Shown: positions 51,928 through 59,681, numbered from the stretch's first letter. The stretch is DNA of 64,000 bases from CAVQZA01 sp963718355 (GCA_963718355.1 CAVQZA010000010.1:124001-188000), one strand, 5' to 3'. Numbers and translations are program-made. Notes: a model not told the origin generated them from the letters alone.

Positions 51928-52110
51928 CTAAGCGAGCACCTTCCGAAGCAACGCCACGGGCGGGTCCGCGTTCTCCAGGACCGACTCAACGACATAACGA
52001 GTATCGCCATAGAGCTCGACGGTGCCTACGCGGATTGGAGCGTCCCGGTAGACGTGATCGGCAAGTGGCAGCTCGCCTGGGCCGACGAACTCGAGGCGGT
52101 AGCGGAGCAT
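51928..52110 (-). CDS. Small hypothetical beta-rich protein
   Basis: 60 residues from ATG 52110: LRYRLEFVGPGELPLADHVY, then a strand pattern RVGTVELYGDTRYVVESVLE and an ALLRKVLA ending. The alternation of hydrophobic and polar residues suggests a small beta barrel, a kind of protein common on actinobacterial phages and islands. No named family. The overlapping plus-strand frame is the weaker one. Confidence 0.5.
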   Translation of the reverse strand: MLRYRLEFVGPGELPLADHVYRDAPIRVGTVELYGDTRYVVESVLENADPPVALLRKVLA

Positions 52111-52129
52111 CGTCCTATGTTCGCACGTG

Positions 52130-52291
52130 CTACTCGTCCTCTCCGAACTCTCGCTCCGCAACAGGCACCGCAGTAGATGGCGTACTGATTCTCGACCGTG
52201 AACGGGCTGTCTCGCCGCACTCCTCACAGCTGAGGCGACGAGGCTTCAGGGCCGGTCTGTCGCTTGATCCGTCCGTCCACGATGCCACCAC
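52130..52291 (-). pseudogene. Frameshifted small CxxC zinc-ribbon gene
   Basis: One minus-strand frame gives RRLSCEECGETARS at the start and VAEREFGEDE at the end, whereas the middle reads sensibly only in another frame (ENQYAIYCGACC). Together these would form a small protein with two CxxC zinc knuckles and an acidic tail. Two compensating frameshifts are needed, so it is probably decayed. Confidence 0.35.
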
Positions 52292-52705
52292 TTCAAGCTA
52301 ACGCAGGCTCGGGTCAGATACACCGGTCAGAGGGGTAGGTAACGCTCCGCCTCTAGACAATGGGGGACGGCGGGTCCCCACTGCCGTCCCCCGGAACGAG
52401 GCCACAGGCCCTCGCCGCGCTGCAGCCCTCACGAACCGGGGTACCCAAACGACTCGTTTCTCTCACACTCAGCGACTCGTCTTGTGAATCGTGTCGTTTT
52501 TGCTGGCCCAGGAGAAGGGCCGCCTAATGCCCGATTGACGCGGTACGAGGGACCGAGCGGGGGAGAGACTAGGAGGGCTTGCCCCCCGAACCGCAGGCAG
52601 CAAGCGTAACGGGCTGGCACTACGAGCAATGTAAGGCGAGAGCACGCTGGCACAGCCGAGAGCGGGCCGCCATTCTCGATTCACTTCCCGTGGATTCACT
52701 TCCCG
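52292..52705. other. Intergenic stretch with a 10-bp stem hairpin
   Basis: GGGGGACGGC (52362-52371) and GCCGTCCCCC (52383-52392) form a perfect stem with an 11-base loop, with no T-run on either side. CACTTCCCGTG is repeated at 52682-52692 and 52697-52707. No coding frame is supported. Confidence 0.45.
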
Positions 52706-52749
52706 TGACCTGTTTAGGTCATGACAGTACGAATGACCTGTTTAGGTCA
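52706..52749 (+). promoter_or_regulatory. Tandem palindromic operator-like repeats before the FG-GAP protein gene
   Basis: TGACCTGTTTAGGTCA occurs twice, at 52706-52721 and 52734-52749, each a perfect 6-bp inverted repeat around GTTT. The centres are 28 bases apart, close to a whole number of helix turns. Such paired sites suit a dimeric repressor binding cooperatively. They overlap the ATG at 52721, which argues that translation begins downstream. Confidence 0.55.
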
Positions 52750-52783
52750 GGCAGTACGCCGGACCCTTGGTAGGTTTCGAGCC

Positions 52784-54343
52784 TTGTCGAGGCCGCTACT
52801 CGCGCTACTGACGCTTTGCTTCCTGTTGGCCGTTCTCGCGATCGGCGCCGCTGCGGCGGCGCCGTCGCGGCCGGTGTGGGGGGTGCCGGGGCTTGCCGGT
52901 CACCTTCCCCCGCAGTCAGCGCAAGCGACTGAACTCCTGACCGTCGACCTGAACGGCGACGGCCTGCTCGACGCCGTGGTGGGAGCCTGGAACTCGACGC
53001 CGACCGCCGACGACGTCCGCCCGGTGTTCTTGCTCAACCACGGAGACGGTCGATTCACCGACGCGACACAGCAGCTCTTTTCTGGTCCAGCGCCCACAGA
53101 AGAGGGGAACCCCGACCAGATCCTGTCGGCGGACTTCAACCGCGACGGCCGAGCCGACATCTTCATCGTTGACGGCGGTTACCACACGCCGACCGAATTC
53201 AAGTCTGGCAAGCAACAGCGTCTGATCCTGTCGACGGCCGACGGTCATCTTGTTGACGCTTCAGCGAATCTGCCCGAAGAGTTGACGTTCGCTCGGTCGG
53301 CTGCCGTCGGTGACGTCAACGGCGACGGTGCACCTGACATCTTCGAGAACAACCTGACCTGCTGCAGCCTCGGCCATGTCGGTTCGCAAGTTCTCCTGAA
53401 CGATGGCAGCGGCCACTTCAGCGTCGAGCCGGACGGGATCCTCAGCAGAGTTCGCGATCAGTACGGAAATGACCACTCCTATTCCTGTCTGCTCGCGGAC
53501 GTGAATGGAGATGGCTCGTTCGACCTCGTTCTCGGCGGCACCGAGGTCGTGGACTCATCACAGGTCCTGCTGAACGACGGCCACGGACGGTTCACGTTCT
53601 TCGAGCGACTGCCGCCGACGATCGGCCCGGCCGGCGACGGGATCGTCACCACCATGAAGGCCGCCGACGTTAACGGTGACGGCTCGCCCGACCTCGTCTT
53701 CGGCGAGACCCTCGCCCACCCCTCCTGGGCAGGGACGTCCGTCCAAGTCCTTATCAACGACGGGCACGGGCACTTTGCCGACGAGACCGCGACGCGTATG
53801 CCGGAAGAGCCGCAGGCGAGACGGGTCCCGCAGCGGGTCTTAATGGACGATCTCGACGATGACGGGCATCCGGATCTCACGATCGAGTTCACGAACAGGA
53901 CAGACGTGCCCAAAGATCCGACCGCCGTCTACCTCAACCGCGGAGGCGTGTTCCGGCGAGTCGAATCGCCGGCGGAAGGGCCCCAGCCCGAAGACGGCGG
54001 GCCGGTCGGCTGGGTGAACGGCGACGGGCCGCACGCGTTGCTCTCGATCGAATACAGAGACAAAGGCCAGGCGTCAGCGTACTTCGTGACGCCGCAGCTC
54101 CTCGTGCCTACGGCCCCGACCCGCGTGCGAGCTACGCGAACGGCTGCAGGCGTCCGCATCACGTGGGCCGCGGTCGCGCAAGCGAGCCACTATCAAGTGC
54201 GCCGCGACAGCAAATTGATCGCCGTCACAACGGCCACGACCTACCTCGACCCGCATCCAAGAAAGCACATCGGATACACCATCAGAGCGACGAACGCCGC
54301 GGGCTCGAGCACCGACAGCCCACGCGTCAGGCCGCACAGCTAG
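52784..54343 (+). CDS. Exported FG-GAP/VCBS-repeat beta-propeller protein with C-terminal fibronectin-III-like domain
   Basis: About 519 residues from TTG 52784, preferred over ATG 52721 because the latter lies in the operator repeats. A hydrophobic export signal (LLALLTLCFLLAVLAIGAAA) is followed by several FG-GAP blades, each with a calcium loop such as DLNGDGLLD, DFNRDGRAD, DVNGDGAPD, DVNGDGSFD, DVNGDGSPD and DLDDDGHPD. The last 85 residues (PTRVRATRTAAGVRITWAAV to YTIRATNAAG) look like an FN3 domain. Probably a cell-surface adhesin-like protein. Confidence 0.88.
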   Translation: MSRPLLALLTLCFLLAVLAIGAAAAAPSRPVWGVPGLAGHLPPQSAQATELLTVDLNGDGLLDAVVGAWNSTPTADDVRPVFLLNHGDGRFTDATQQLFSGPAPTEEGNPDQILSADFNRDGRADIFIVDGGYHTPTEFKSGKQQRLILSTADGHLVDASANLPEELTFARSAAVGDVNGDGAPDIFENNLTCCSLGHVGSQVLLNDGSGHFSVEPDGILSRVRDQYGNDHSYSCLLADVNGDGSFDLVLGGTEVVDSSQVLLNDGHGRFTFFERLPPTIGPAGDGIVTTMKAADVNGDGSPDLVFGETLAHPSWAGTSVQVLINDGHGHFADETATRMPEEPQARRVPQRVLMDDLDDDGHPDLTIEFTNRTDVPKDPTAVYLNRGGVFRRVESPAEGPQPEDGGPVGWVNGDGPHALLSIEYRDKGQASAYFVTPQLLVPTAPTRVRATRTAAGVRITWAAVAQASHYQVRRDSKLIAVTTATTYLDPHPRKHIGYTIRATNAAGSSTDSPRVRPHS

Positions 54344-54521
54344 GCACCCATCGCCCTCTGCCGGCCCCGCGTTCTCGTCCCGCTCGCCAGGCGTCATTCC
54401 GGAACACTGGCGCAGACCGACGTCACGTTGCCACTTTCGCGTGCCGGCGCCTCCTCGCCGGCGGCTCTCGCGTTCGGTGAATATTGTTCCAACGCCCGTG
54501 GGTCGAAGAAAGGAGCCTCGC

Positions 54522-54884
54522 ATGGCCGGAAAGGCGCTCGTCAACCTCGCGACCGGTATGGAGGACGCGGAGCGGGTGACGGTCGCGTTTCTCGTCGCGA
54601 CCGCTGCGCTCGACCAGGGTAAGTCCGTCGTGATCTGGGCGACGAAGGACGCCGTGCGTCTTGCGCTGCCGGGTGAAGCGAAAGGCGAGGCTTGCGACGG
54701 CTGCCCGCCGCTGGAGCGGCTGTTCCAGCAGTTCACCGACGGTGGCGGGGAGCTCTGGCTCTGCCCGATCTGCCTAAATGCCCGGGGGCTCACAGATACC
54801 GAGAAGGTCGGCAACGTGAAGGTCGCGGGCGCGACGCCGATGTGGGAGTGGGTCAGAGACGACGCGACCGTCTTCAGCTACTAA
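54522..54884 (+). CDS. DsrE-like small protein, copy A
   Basis: 120 residues. The opening AGKALVNLATGMEDAERVTV and ALDQGKSVVIWATKDAVRLA match the DsrE/DsrF-like fold, with ACDGCPPLERLF and LWLCPICLNARGL supplying two CxxC-type pairs that could handle sulfur or metals. It has AAAGGAG upstream. It is nearly identical (five residue changes by eye) to the gene at 63345. Such proteins relay persulfide sulfur in some bacteria; the partner here is unknown. Confidence 0.85.
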   Translation: MAGKALVNLATGMEDAERVTVAFLVATAALDQGKSVVIWATKDAVRLALPGEAKGEACDGCPPLERLFQQFTDGGGELWLCPICLNARGLTDTEKVGNVKVAGATPMWEWVRDDATVFSY

Positions 54885-54906
54885 CCGACGTATGTGCCCG
54901 CGCTAC

Positions 54907-54931
54907 GTGTTCGGGGCACATTCCCGAACAC
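54907..54931. repeat. REP-like palindrome after DsrE copy A
   Basis: GTGTTCGGG (54907-54915), loop GCACATT, CCCGAACAC (54923-54931): a perfect 9-bp inverted repeat 22 bases after the gene. The same kind of element follows copy B. It could also act as a transcript-end stabiliser. Confidence 0.7.
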
Positions 54932-54981
54932 TGGGGACAGCCTCAACAGGGTCGTCGTTATCGGGCTCGGCTACAACGGCT

Positions 54982-55632
54982 TTACGCGGCATGTGCGGCT
55001 ACCTCTCCATCACTGTTGTTGATGAGCGCTTCGATCTCCTCGCCGCCCAATTCGCCCCGCTCAAACAAGACACGAACGACTCGCATCACCGGCCGGCGGA
55101 ACCGCTGCGACAAAACCCAGGCGTCGACCTCAGAGCGGAACCACGACAGGAACAAATGCGAGTGCATCGTGGTGGGAGTCGCACACAGAAAAGAAGCCAC
55201 CTTGTGCGACTCGACGAAGTCACTTTCCCAATCCGACGGGTCCTCGAACTTGGCGCGTGCCTCCTCGGGCAGTAGTCGCCGCCGTTCAAGAACTCCGATC
55301 GCGTGCGTCTCGTCAGGATCAGGGGCGTGATAGCCAAGCGGCGGATCGCAGCCATAGGCGAGCGCGCAGGCAGGCCCGGCAAGCGTGACGGCAAGGGTGG
55401 CCTCGAGCTCGGCGCGAACCTCGATCGAGGCGTCAAACAGCCCCCCGTAAAGGGCGCCACTGTCCACCGGGGTATCAGAGCGAGCACGCCAGCACGCGAG
55501 GCCGTTGATGTTGCGCTCGATCCCGACCTCGAGTGCTCCGAGCTCGATCGAGCCGCCGACCAGCTCGTGACCGAGCAGCGCCGCGGCGACAAGGTGGCCG
55601 GCCTCATGACACGCAGTTGAGTAACGACTCAC
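54982..55632 (-). CDS. Stand-alone M41-like zinc metallopeptidase domain protein
   Basis: 216 residues. CHEAGHLVAAALLGHEL at residues 8-24 holds the HExxH zinc site, with HEAGH being the M41 (FtsH-protease) form. A later acidic segment (PDPDETHAIGVLERR) may supply the third ligand. The AAA+ domain and membrane segments of FtsH are absent. It is translationally coupled (ATGA) to the HTH protein upstream. A role in cleaving a repressor or regulator during element induction is plausible but unproven. Confidence 0.7.
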   Translation of the reverse strand: MSRYSTACHEAGHLVAAALLGHELVGGSIELGALEVGIERNINGLACWRARSDTPVDSGALYGGLFDASIEVRAELEATLAVTLAGPACALAYGCDPPLGYHAPDPDETHAIGVLERRRLLPEEARAKFEDPSDWESDFVESHKVASFLCATPTTMHSHLFLSWFRSEVDAWVLSQRFRRPVMRVVRVLFERGELGGEEIEALINNSDGEVAAHAA

Positions 55633-55850
55633 CGTTCAACCTGCTGCGCGTTCTCGGTTGGTTTGCAGAAAGCGACAACAGCCTCCCGAGGGATTCTGAT
55701 TGCGCCTTGGCCGGGGCCAATTCTGTAGCCGCGCAGGTCACCTCGAGCGAGTGCTCGATAGATCGTTACCGGCCTGACTCGAAGCCGCTGAGCCACCTCA
55801 GAGACCGTCATCAAGTTCGAGTCTTTTTCCGTCACAGTCGCGCTCGCCAT
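55629..55850 (-). CDS. MerR/excisionase-type helix-turn-helix protein
   Basis: 73 residues from ATG 55850 (ATG 55811 also possible; a longer Arg-rich frame is unlikely). NLMTVSEVAQRLRVRPVTIY followed by RALARGDLRGYRIGPGQGAI is the HTH_17 DNA-binding pattern. Overlaps the metallopeptidase gene start. Together with the XRE gene behind it, this forms a leftward regulatory unit. Confidence 0.8.
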   Translation of the reverse strand: MASATVTEKDSNLMTVSEVAQRLRVRPVTIYRALARGDLRGYRIGPGQGAIRIPREAVVAFCKPTENAQQVER

Positions 55851-55917
55851 AACCCAATTCTCATGACGGGACCGGACGCCACATACGACGCGACAAACTG
55901 GCGGGAATCGGCGAGGG

Positions 55918-56268
55918 CTAGATCTGGTCCGCAACCCCTGGGTGTGCAGCGACGTGAGCTCGAGCAGTAACGCCGCGGATCTCGACCGTATCGCCGATAT
56001 AGCCCAGCCCGCGCATCAGCTCCCGTACTTCGATGCCGAGTGCTCTAGCGATCGGTCCGAGCTCGGCGGGATTGACCTTGCGTTGGCCGGCCTCGATCCG
56101 CTGGACCTTCTGCATTGTCGCCTGGTCCCAGCCGTGTCGCTGAAGCTCGTAAGCGAACGCCTCCTGGGATGTAAACCCGGCTGCGATGCGTAGCGCTCTT
56201 ATTCGCTCACGGAGCCGCCTGTCCGGTTCTTCGATAACACGAAAATCGTGTGGCGGAGGTAGTGACAC
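55918..56268 (-). CDS. XRE-family transcriptional regulator (probable element repressor)
   Basis: About 116 residues from GTG 56268; a frame to 56298 would overlap the divergent start. The Cro/C1-type HTH spans LRERIRALRIAAGFTSQEAF, then MQKVQRIEAGQRKVNPAELG and IARALGIEVRELMRG. Divergently transcribed from the Xis-DUF3631-Int genes with almost no space between, the arrangement of a lysogenic-type switch. ACACGA-AAA-TCGTGT (56237-56251) near its start is a possible operator. Confidence 0.8.
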   Translation of the reverse strand: MSLPPPHDFRVIEEPDRRLRERIRALRIAAGFTSQEAFAYELQRHGWDQATMQKVQRIEAGQRKVNPAELGPIARALGIEVRELMRGLGYIGDTVEIRGVTARAHVAAHPGVADQI

Positions 56269-56286
56269 CCCTGCATATTCGGGTCC

Positions 56287-56490
56287 ATGAGAGAACATTT
56301 CCGTACATCATCGACGGCCCCTCGGACACTGCTCACAATCAACGAGGCAGCCGCGTATCTATCGATCGGCAGAACGAGCGTCTACCAACTGGTAGCTCGC
56401 GGCGAACTGCGACCGGTCCGAGTCGGTAAGAGACTCCGCTTCCGGCCTGAGGAGGTCGACGTGTACCTCGAGCGGGAGTCGAAGCTATGA
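56287..56490 (+). CDS. Excisionase-type helix-turn-helix protein
   Basis: 67 residues. TLLTINEAAAYLSIGRTSVY and QLVARGELRPVRVGKRLRFR form a typical HTH_17 (Xis/AlpA-like) domain. First gene of the rightward element operon; its stop overlaps the next ATG. Could be an excisionase or an activator. Confidence 0.82.
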   Translation: MREHFRTSSTAPRTLLTINEAAAYLSIGRTSVYQLVARGELRPVRVGKRLRFRPEEVDVYLERESKL

Positions 56491-56702
56491 ACGGCGAAGG
56501 GCGCCTCCACAGCGCCCCCGCCACCAGCCCTATCATCTACTCGAACTGTAGCCGTGATCTCGGCGAGCACCCGGCGCGCTGCGCCTGTGGGCGGTTGTTC
56601 CCGACCTCCTATTACCGCGATCGGCACATCCGGCGCGATGGCTGCCTGGGAGCGCGCGAGTACAGCCGGCTCGTCCGGCCGAGGGTGCGGTGGCAGCGAT
56701 GA
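56487..56702 (+). CDS. Small zinc-finger-like protein
   Basis: 71 residues from an ATG overlapping the preceding stop. HPARCACGRLFPTSYYRDRHIRR has a CxC...H...H/C spacing close to a single zinc finger, with a later GCLGAREYSR. A short DNA-binding helper is likely. Its stop overlaps the ATPase gene start (ATGA). Confidence 0.6.
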   Translation: MNGEGRLHSAPATSPIIYSNCSRDLGEHPARCACGRLFPTSYYRDRHIRRDGCLGAREYSRLVRPRVRWQR

Positions 56703-57931
56703 GCGACGACCTCGCCCACACCCTCGATGACCTCGCCGCCTACCTCCGACGCTACGTCGTCGTGACGAACGCACAGACCTGTGCCTGCTCGCTCTGGGTT
56801 GCCCACACCCACGCCATGGATGCAGCCGAGGCGACGCCGTATCTCGCGATTAACTCGCCGGAGCCGAGCTCGGGAAAGACCCGGCTCTTGGAGACGCTCG
56901 AGCTCGTGGTGGCCAAGCCCTGGCTCACCAGCCGGGTGACCGCAGCCGTGCTGCCGCGGAGGATCGCGAAAGAGGAACCGACGTTGCTGCTGGACGAGAG
57001 CGATGCGGCGTTCGCCGGTGATCGCGAGTACGCCGAAACGCTCCGTGGGGTTCTCAACTCGGGCTACCGGCGCGGTGGCAGCGTGAGCGTCTGTGTCGGG
57101 CAGGGCACGAATATCCAGTACGCCACCCTGTCGACGTTCTCGGCCAAGGCGATCGCCGGCCTCAACAAGCTCCCAGACACCGTGGCATCACGCTCTATCC
57201 CGATCCGGTTGAAGCGCAGAACGTCGAGCGAGCATGTCGAGCGGTTCCGACGCCGCGATGCCGAACATGTTGCTGAGCCGATCCGACAGAGCATCGAGTC
57301 TCTCGCGGCGTTCCATGTCGAGCGGCTGAAGGATGCGAGGCCGGTGATCCCAGAGGGGCTGAGTGACCGTGCCGCGGACGTATGGGAACCGTTGTTGGCG
57401 TTCGCCGACCTCGCCGCTGGAGGCTGGCCCGAGCAGGCGAGGCACGCAGCGCTGGGACTCGCGACAGGCGGCGAGGTCGAAGATCAGTCACACCGGATTC
57501 GTGTTCTCGCTGACCTTCGGACGGTGTTCGAGAACGCGAACGTCGACCGCCTCGCGTCGGCTGCACTTGTCGAGCGACTGAACGCGCTCGAGGATTCGCC
57601 ATGGGCCGAGTGGTCACACGGAAGAGGACTCACCCAGGCAAAGCTCGCCGACCTGTTGCGCCAGTTCGAGGTTCGCCCGCGCTCGATCCGGCTGGCCGGT
57701 GGAGAGACTCCGAAGGGCTACCTCCTGGAGCAGTTCGTAGAGCCCTGGGAACGCTATTTGCCCGCTCCAACCCCCTCTCAAGACGCCACACCGCCACAAC
57801 CCGCACCGTTGAGCCAAAAACCGGCAGGTCCGAGCCGCCACACGGAGGGGCTTGTGGCGGCTTCGAAAACAGGTTCAAACACGCATGGACAAACGGATGT
57901 GGCGGCTATGGCGGTTCAGAAGCCCGAATGA
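56699..57931 (+). CDS. DUF3631-type P-loop ATPase of the element
   Basis: 410 residues from the ATG overlapping the preceding stop. A Walker A-like loop INSPEPSSGKTRLLE (about residue 52) and a Walker B TLLLDESDAAF (about residue 95) are followed by FSAKAIAGLNKLPDTVASRS, typical of DUF3631/phage primase-helicase-like proteins. A long Pro/Ser-rich tail follows from about 360. It is likely involved in element replication or maintenance. It is coupled to the SWIM gene. Confidence 0.78.
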   Translation: MSDDLAHTLDDLAAYLRRYVVVTNAQTCACSLWVAHTHAMDAAEATPYLAINSPEPSSGKTRLLETLELVVAKPWLTSRVTAAVLPRRIAKEEPTLLLDESDAAFAGDREYAETLRGVLNSGYRRGGSVSVCVGQGTNIQYATLSTFSAKAIAGLNKLPDTVASRSIPIRLKRRTSSEHVERFRRRDAEHVAEPIRQSIESLAAFHVERLKDARPVIPEGLSDRAADVWEPLLAFADLAAGGWPEQARHAALGLATGGEVEDQSHRIRVLADLRTVFENANVDRLASAALVERLNALEDSPWAEWSHGRGLTQAKLADLLRQFEVRPRSIRLAGGETPKGYLLEQFVEPWERYLPAPTPSQDATPPQPAPLSQKPAGPSRHTEGLVAASKTGSNTHGQTDVAAMAVQKPE

Positions 57932-58143
57932 GAGAGAACGCCGAGGCCAAGGGACGTCGCTACCTCACCGAAGGTCGCTTGAGAGTGCTCCAGGTCGACG
58001 CCCAAACGGTCCGTGCAATCTGCCGCGGCGTGGGCGCCGCCTACGAGCTCGGGCACGGGGCCGAGCGATGGTATTGCAGCTGCGCTGCCCGCAGCACATG
58101 CGCGCATCTTGTCGCGCTTCAGCTGGTGGTCGAACGTGGCTGA
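57928..58143 (+). CDS. Small SWIM zinc-finger protein
   Basis: 71 residues. The SWIM motif CxC...CxH is clear in RWYCSCAARSTCAHLVALQL. SWIM domains bind DNA or proteins and often occur on mobile elements. Starts by overlap with the ATPase stop (ATGA), and its end overlaps the next HTH gene. Confidence 0.78.
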   Translation: MRENAEAKGRRYLTEGRLRVLQVDAQTVRAICRGVGAAYELGHGAERWYCSCAARSTCAHLVALQLVVERG

Positions 58144-58330
58144 GCCGCTCCTGACTGCCGCAGACGTCGCCGAGCTCTTGAGGTTCTCGCCGGCGACGAT
58201 CGTTGACTGGGCCGAGCGTGAAGAGCTCCCGGCGTTCAAGGTCGGCGGCAGGTTGCGGTTTCGGCTTAGTGAGGTTCTTGACTGGCTCGAGGCGCGCCGG
58301 GTTTCCCGCTCTCCGGAGAGTGTGCAATGA
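58136..58330 (+). CDS. Excisionase-type helix-turn-helix protein next to integrase
   Basis: 64 residues from GTG 58136, which overlaps the SWIM stop. LLTAADVAELLRFSPATIVD followed by WAEREELPAFKVGGRLRFRL is the MerR-like Xis fold. Position directly before the integrase makes it the best candidate for the recombination directionality factor. Confidence 0.82.
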   Translation: MAEPLLTAADVAELLRFSPATIVDWAEREELPAFKVGGRLRFRLSEVLDWLEARRVSRSPESVQ

Positions 58331-58440
58331 TCGGTAATGCCGAGTGATAGCGGCATCCTCACACTGCGTTACGGTTGCGCTGGCCCTGGGCCGCGCGTCT
58401 ATCACCGCGCGTGTCTGGGGCCTTTACGCTGTGGAGGTGG

Positions 58441-59544
58441 ATGACGATGCCTAGCGTTCAGCGTGGCAGCGTGGTGAAGCGCGGCGCGTCGTGGTCGGCG
58501 CGATGGTACGACGAGGCTGGGACCCGACGTAGCGCGGGCGGGTTCCCGACGAAGTCGGCAGCCAACGACCACGTTGACGCGAAGGTGAAGGAGGTTGCTG
58601 CGCTTCGGCGCGGCGACCTTCCATCGCCCGGTGAGATCCCTACCGTCAGGGCACTTGTCGAGGCGTTCCTGGTGTCGCATGAGGTTGACCAGGCGACGAC
58701 GGACAGGTTGCGGAGTGAGCTCAAGCACGCGGTCCGGGAATTCGGGGATAGGCGAGCCGACAAGGTCACACCGCAGGAGTTGAGCGCGTGGCGGGTGACG
58801 CTTCCGGCGCGTTCCCGGCCGGGATTGTTCCGTGCGTTTAAGCAGGTGCTCGAGGACGCCGTCACGCTCGGCTTGTTGCGGGCGAACCCGGCCGCCCGGA
58901 TCAAGAACAAGCAGGTGCGGGACGATGTTGACCGGGAGTTCCGGCCGTTCACGTCATGGGACGAGATCGACTCGATCGCCGCGGAGCTCTCACGCATCTA
59001 CAAGCCGATCCCGCTCATGCTGGTCGGTACAGGGTTGCGACCGGAAGAGCTGTTCGGGCTCGAGTGGCGAGACGTTGATGTCAAAGCCGGTGTCCTCAAC
59101 GTCGAGCGTGTCTACACACAGGGTCGGCTCAAGCCGTGCAGGAAGAGCGACCGGCAGAGGCGCCGCGTTCCGTTGCGCCAACATGTCCTGGAGGCCATTG
59201 ACGGCCTCCCGCGACATCTTGACGGGACGGCGCCGGTGTTCCCCGCAGCTGATGGTGGCCCCATCCGCCTCGAGACGTTCAGGAACCGTAATTGGACGCC
59301 TGCGCTTGTCGCGGCGGGCATTCCTCACCGGCGGGTCTATGACTGTCGCCACACGTTCGCGACATGGTCGATACGGGCCGGGGTCGGCTTGTTCTACCTC
59401 AGCCGCATCATGGGAACCTCAGTCGCCCAGATTGACGCGACGTATGGGCACTTCGCGCCCGATTCCGAGGACTACTTGCGCGGTCTTCTGGACACGTTTG
59501 ACGAGGGGTTTGGGCACGGAATGGGCGCCGCTACCGCCAATTAG
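58441..59544 (+). CDS. Tyrosine recombinase / phage-type integrase
   Basis: 367 residues from ATG 58441 (ATG 58447 also possible). The N-terminal Arm/SAM-like region includes RGASWSARWYDEAGTRRSAGGF. The catalytic part has the first Arg in VGTGLRPEELFGLEWRDVD, DCRHTFATWSIRAG (HxxR variant with R and H), and the nucleophile Tyr in IDATYGHFAPDSEDY. It lies 16 bases from the right 20-bp repeat, the expected position for an integrase of this island. Confidence 0.93.
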   Translation: MTMPSVQRGSVVKRGASWSARWYDEAGTRRSAGGFPTKSAANDHVDAKVKEVAALRRGDLPSPGEIPTVRALVEAFLVSHEVDQATTDRLRSELKHAVREFGDRRADKVTPQELSAWRVTLPARSRPGLFRAFKQVLEDAVTLGLLRANPAARIKNKQVRDDVDREFRPFTSWDEIDSIAAELSRIYKPIPLMLVGTGLRPEELFGLEWRDVDVKAGVLNVERVYTQGRLKPCRKSDRQRRRVPLRQHVLEAIDGLPRHLDGTAPVFPAADGGPIRLETFRNRNWTPALVAAGIPHRRVYDCRHTFATWSIRAGVGLFYLSRIMGTSVAQIDATYGHFAPDSEDYLRGLLDTFDEGFGHGMGAATAN

Positions 59545-59549
59545 TGCGG

Positions 59550-59604
59550 GTTCTTGCGGCTGTAACCAACTGCTCACCAGAACGTCACCACCCCTTCGCC
59601 CAAC
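59550..59604 (+). promoter_or_regulatory. PHO-box-like repeat array upstream of pstS, overlapping the attachment site
   Basis: Units TGTAACC (59561), GCTCACC (59572), CGTCACC (59583) and CTTCGCC (59594) recur every 11 bases, with a weaker GTTCTTG at 59550. GTTCACC is the known PhoP core. The first two units are also the 20-bp island repeat, so the island inserted within the array and the repeat restored these units on the pst side. Confidence 0.65.
59561..59580 (+). repeat. Right attachment-site repeat (attR) of the island
   Basis: Identical to 44820-44839 over all 20 bases. It lies 16 bases after the integrase stop. The following bases differ from those at the left end, so 20 bp is the full common core. 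Confidence 0.85.
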
Positions 59605-59681
59605 GAACAAACCCCTCTCGGCAATGTTCGTCCCAACGGCGGCAACACACCTTTGTGCGTCAACTTTTCCCTAGGAGGGAC

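Larger units (their letters stand above)
54402..54936 (+). repeat. DsrE cassette, copy A (535 bp; copy B at 63293-63828)
   Basis: The unit begins with GAACACTGG (54402-54410) and ends with GAACACTGGGG (54926-54936), 9-bp perfect direct repeats. Inside, homology to copy B starts right at the left motif (CTGG-GCAG-CCGA-GTC-CGTTGCCA), fades in the promoter area, and is near-continuous from GAAGAAAGGAGCCT through the gene and the REP-like palindrome. Sequence outside the motifs differs between copies. Confidence 0.7.
44820..59580. mobile_element. Integrated genomic island, about 14.8 kb, flanked by 20-bp direct repeats
   Basis: TGTAACCAACTGCTCACCAG occurs at both 44820-44839 and 59561-59580 with no mismatch. 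Directly inside the right copy is a tyrosine integrase, preceded by excisionase-type HTH genes, a phage-type repressor and a DUF3631 ATPase. The base composition inside is visibly lower in GC, with longer gene-free stretches and decayed small genes. The cargo includes three beta-propeller proteins, an AHSA1-type protein and a DsrE-like gene. It separates phoPR/PHP from pstSCA. No conjugation genes are visible. Confidence 0.88.

Noticed and set aside
51754..52176. 141-codon plus-strand frame
   Set aside because: Antisense to the more protein-like small gene at 51928-52110.
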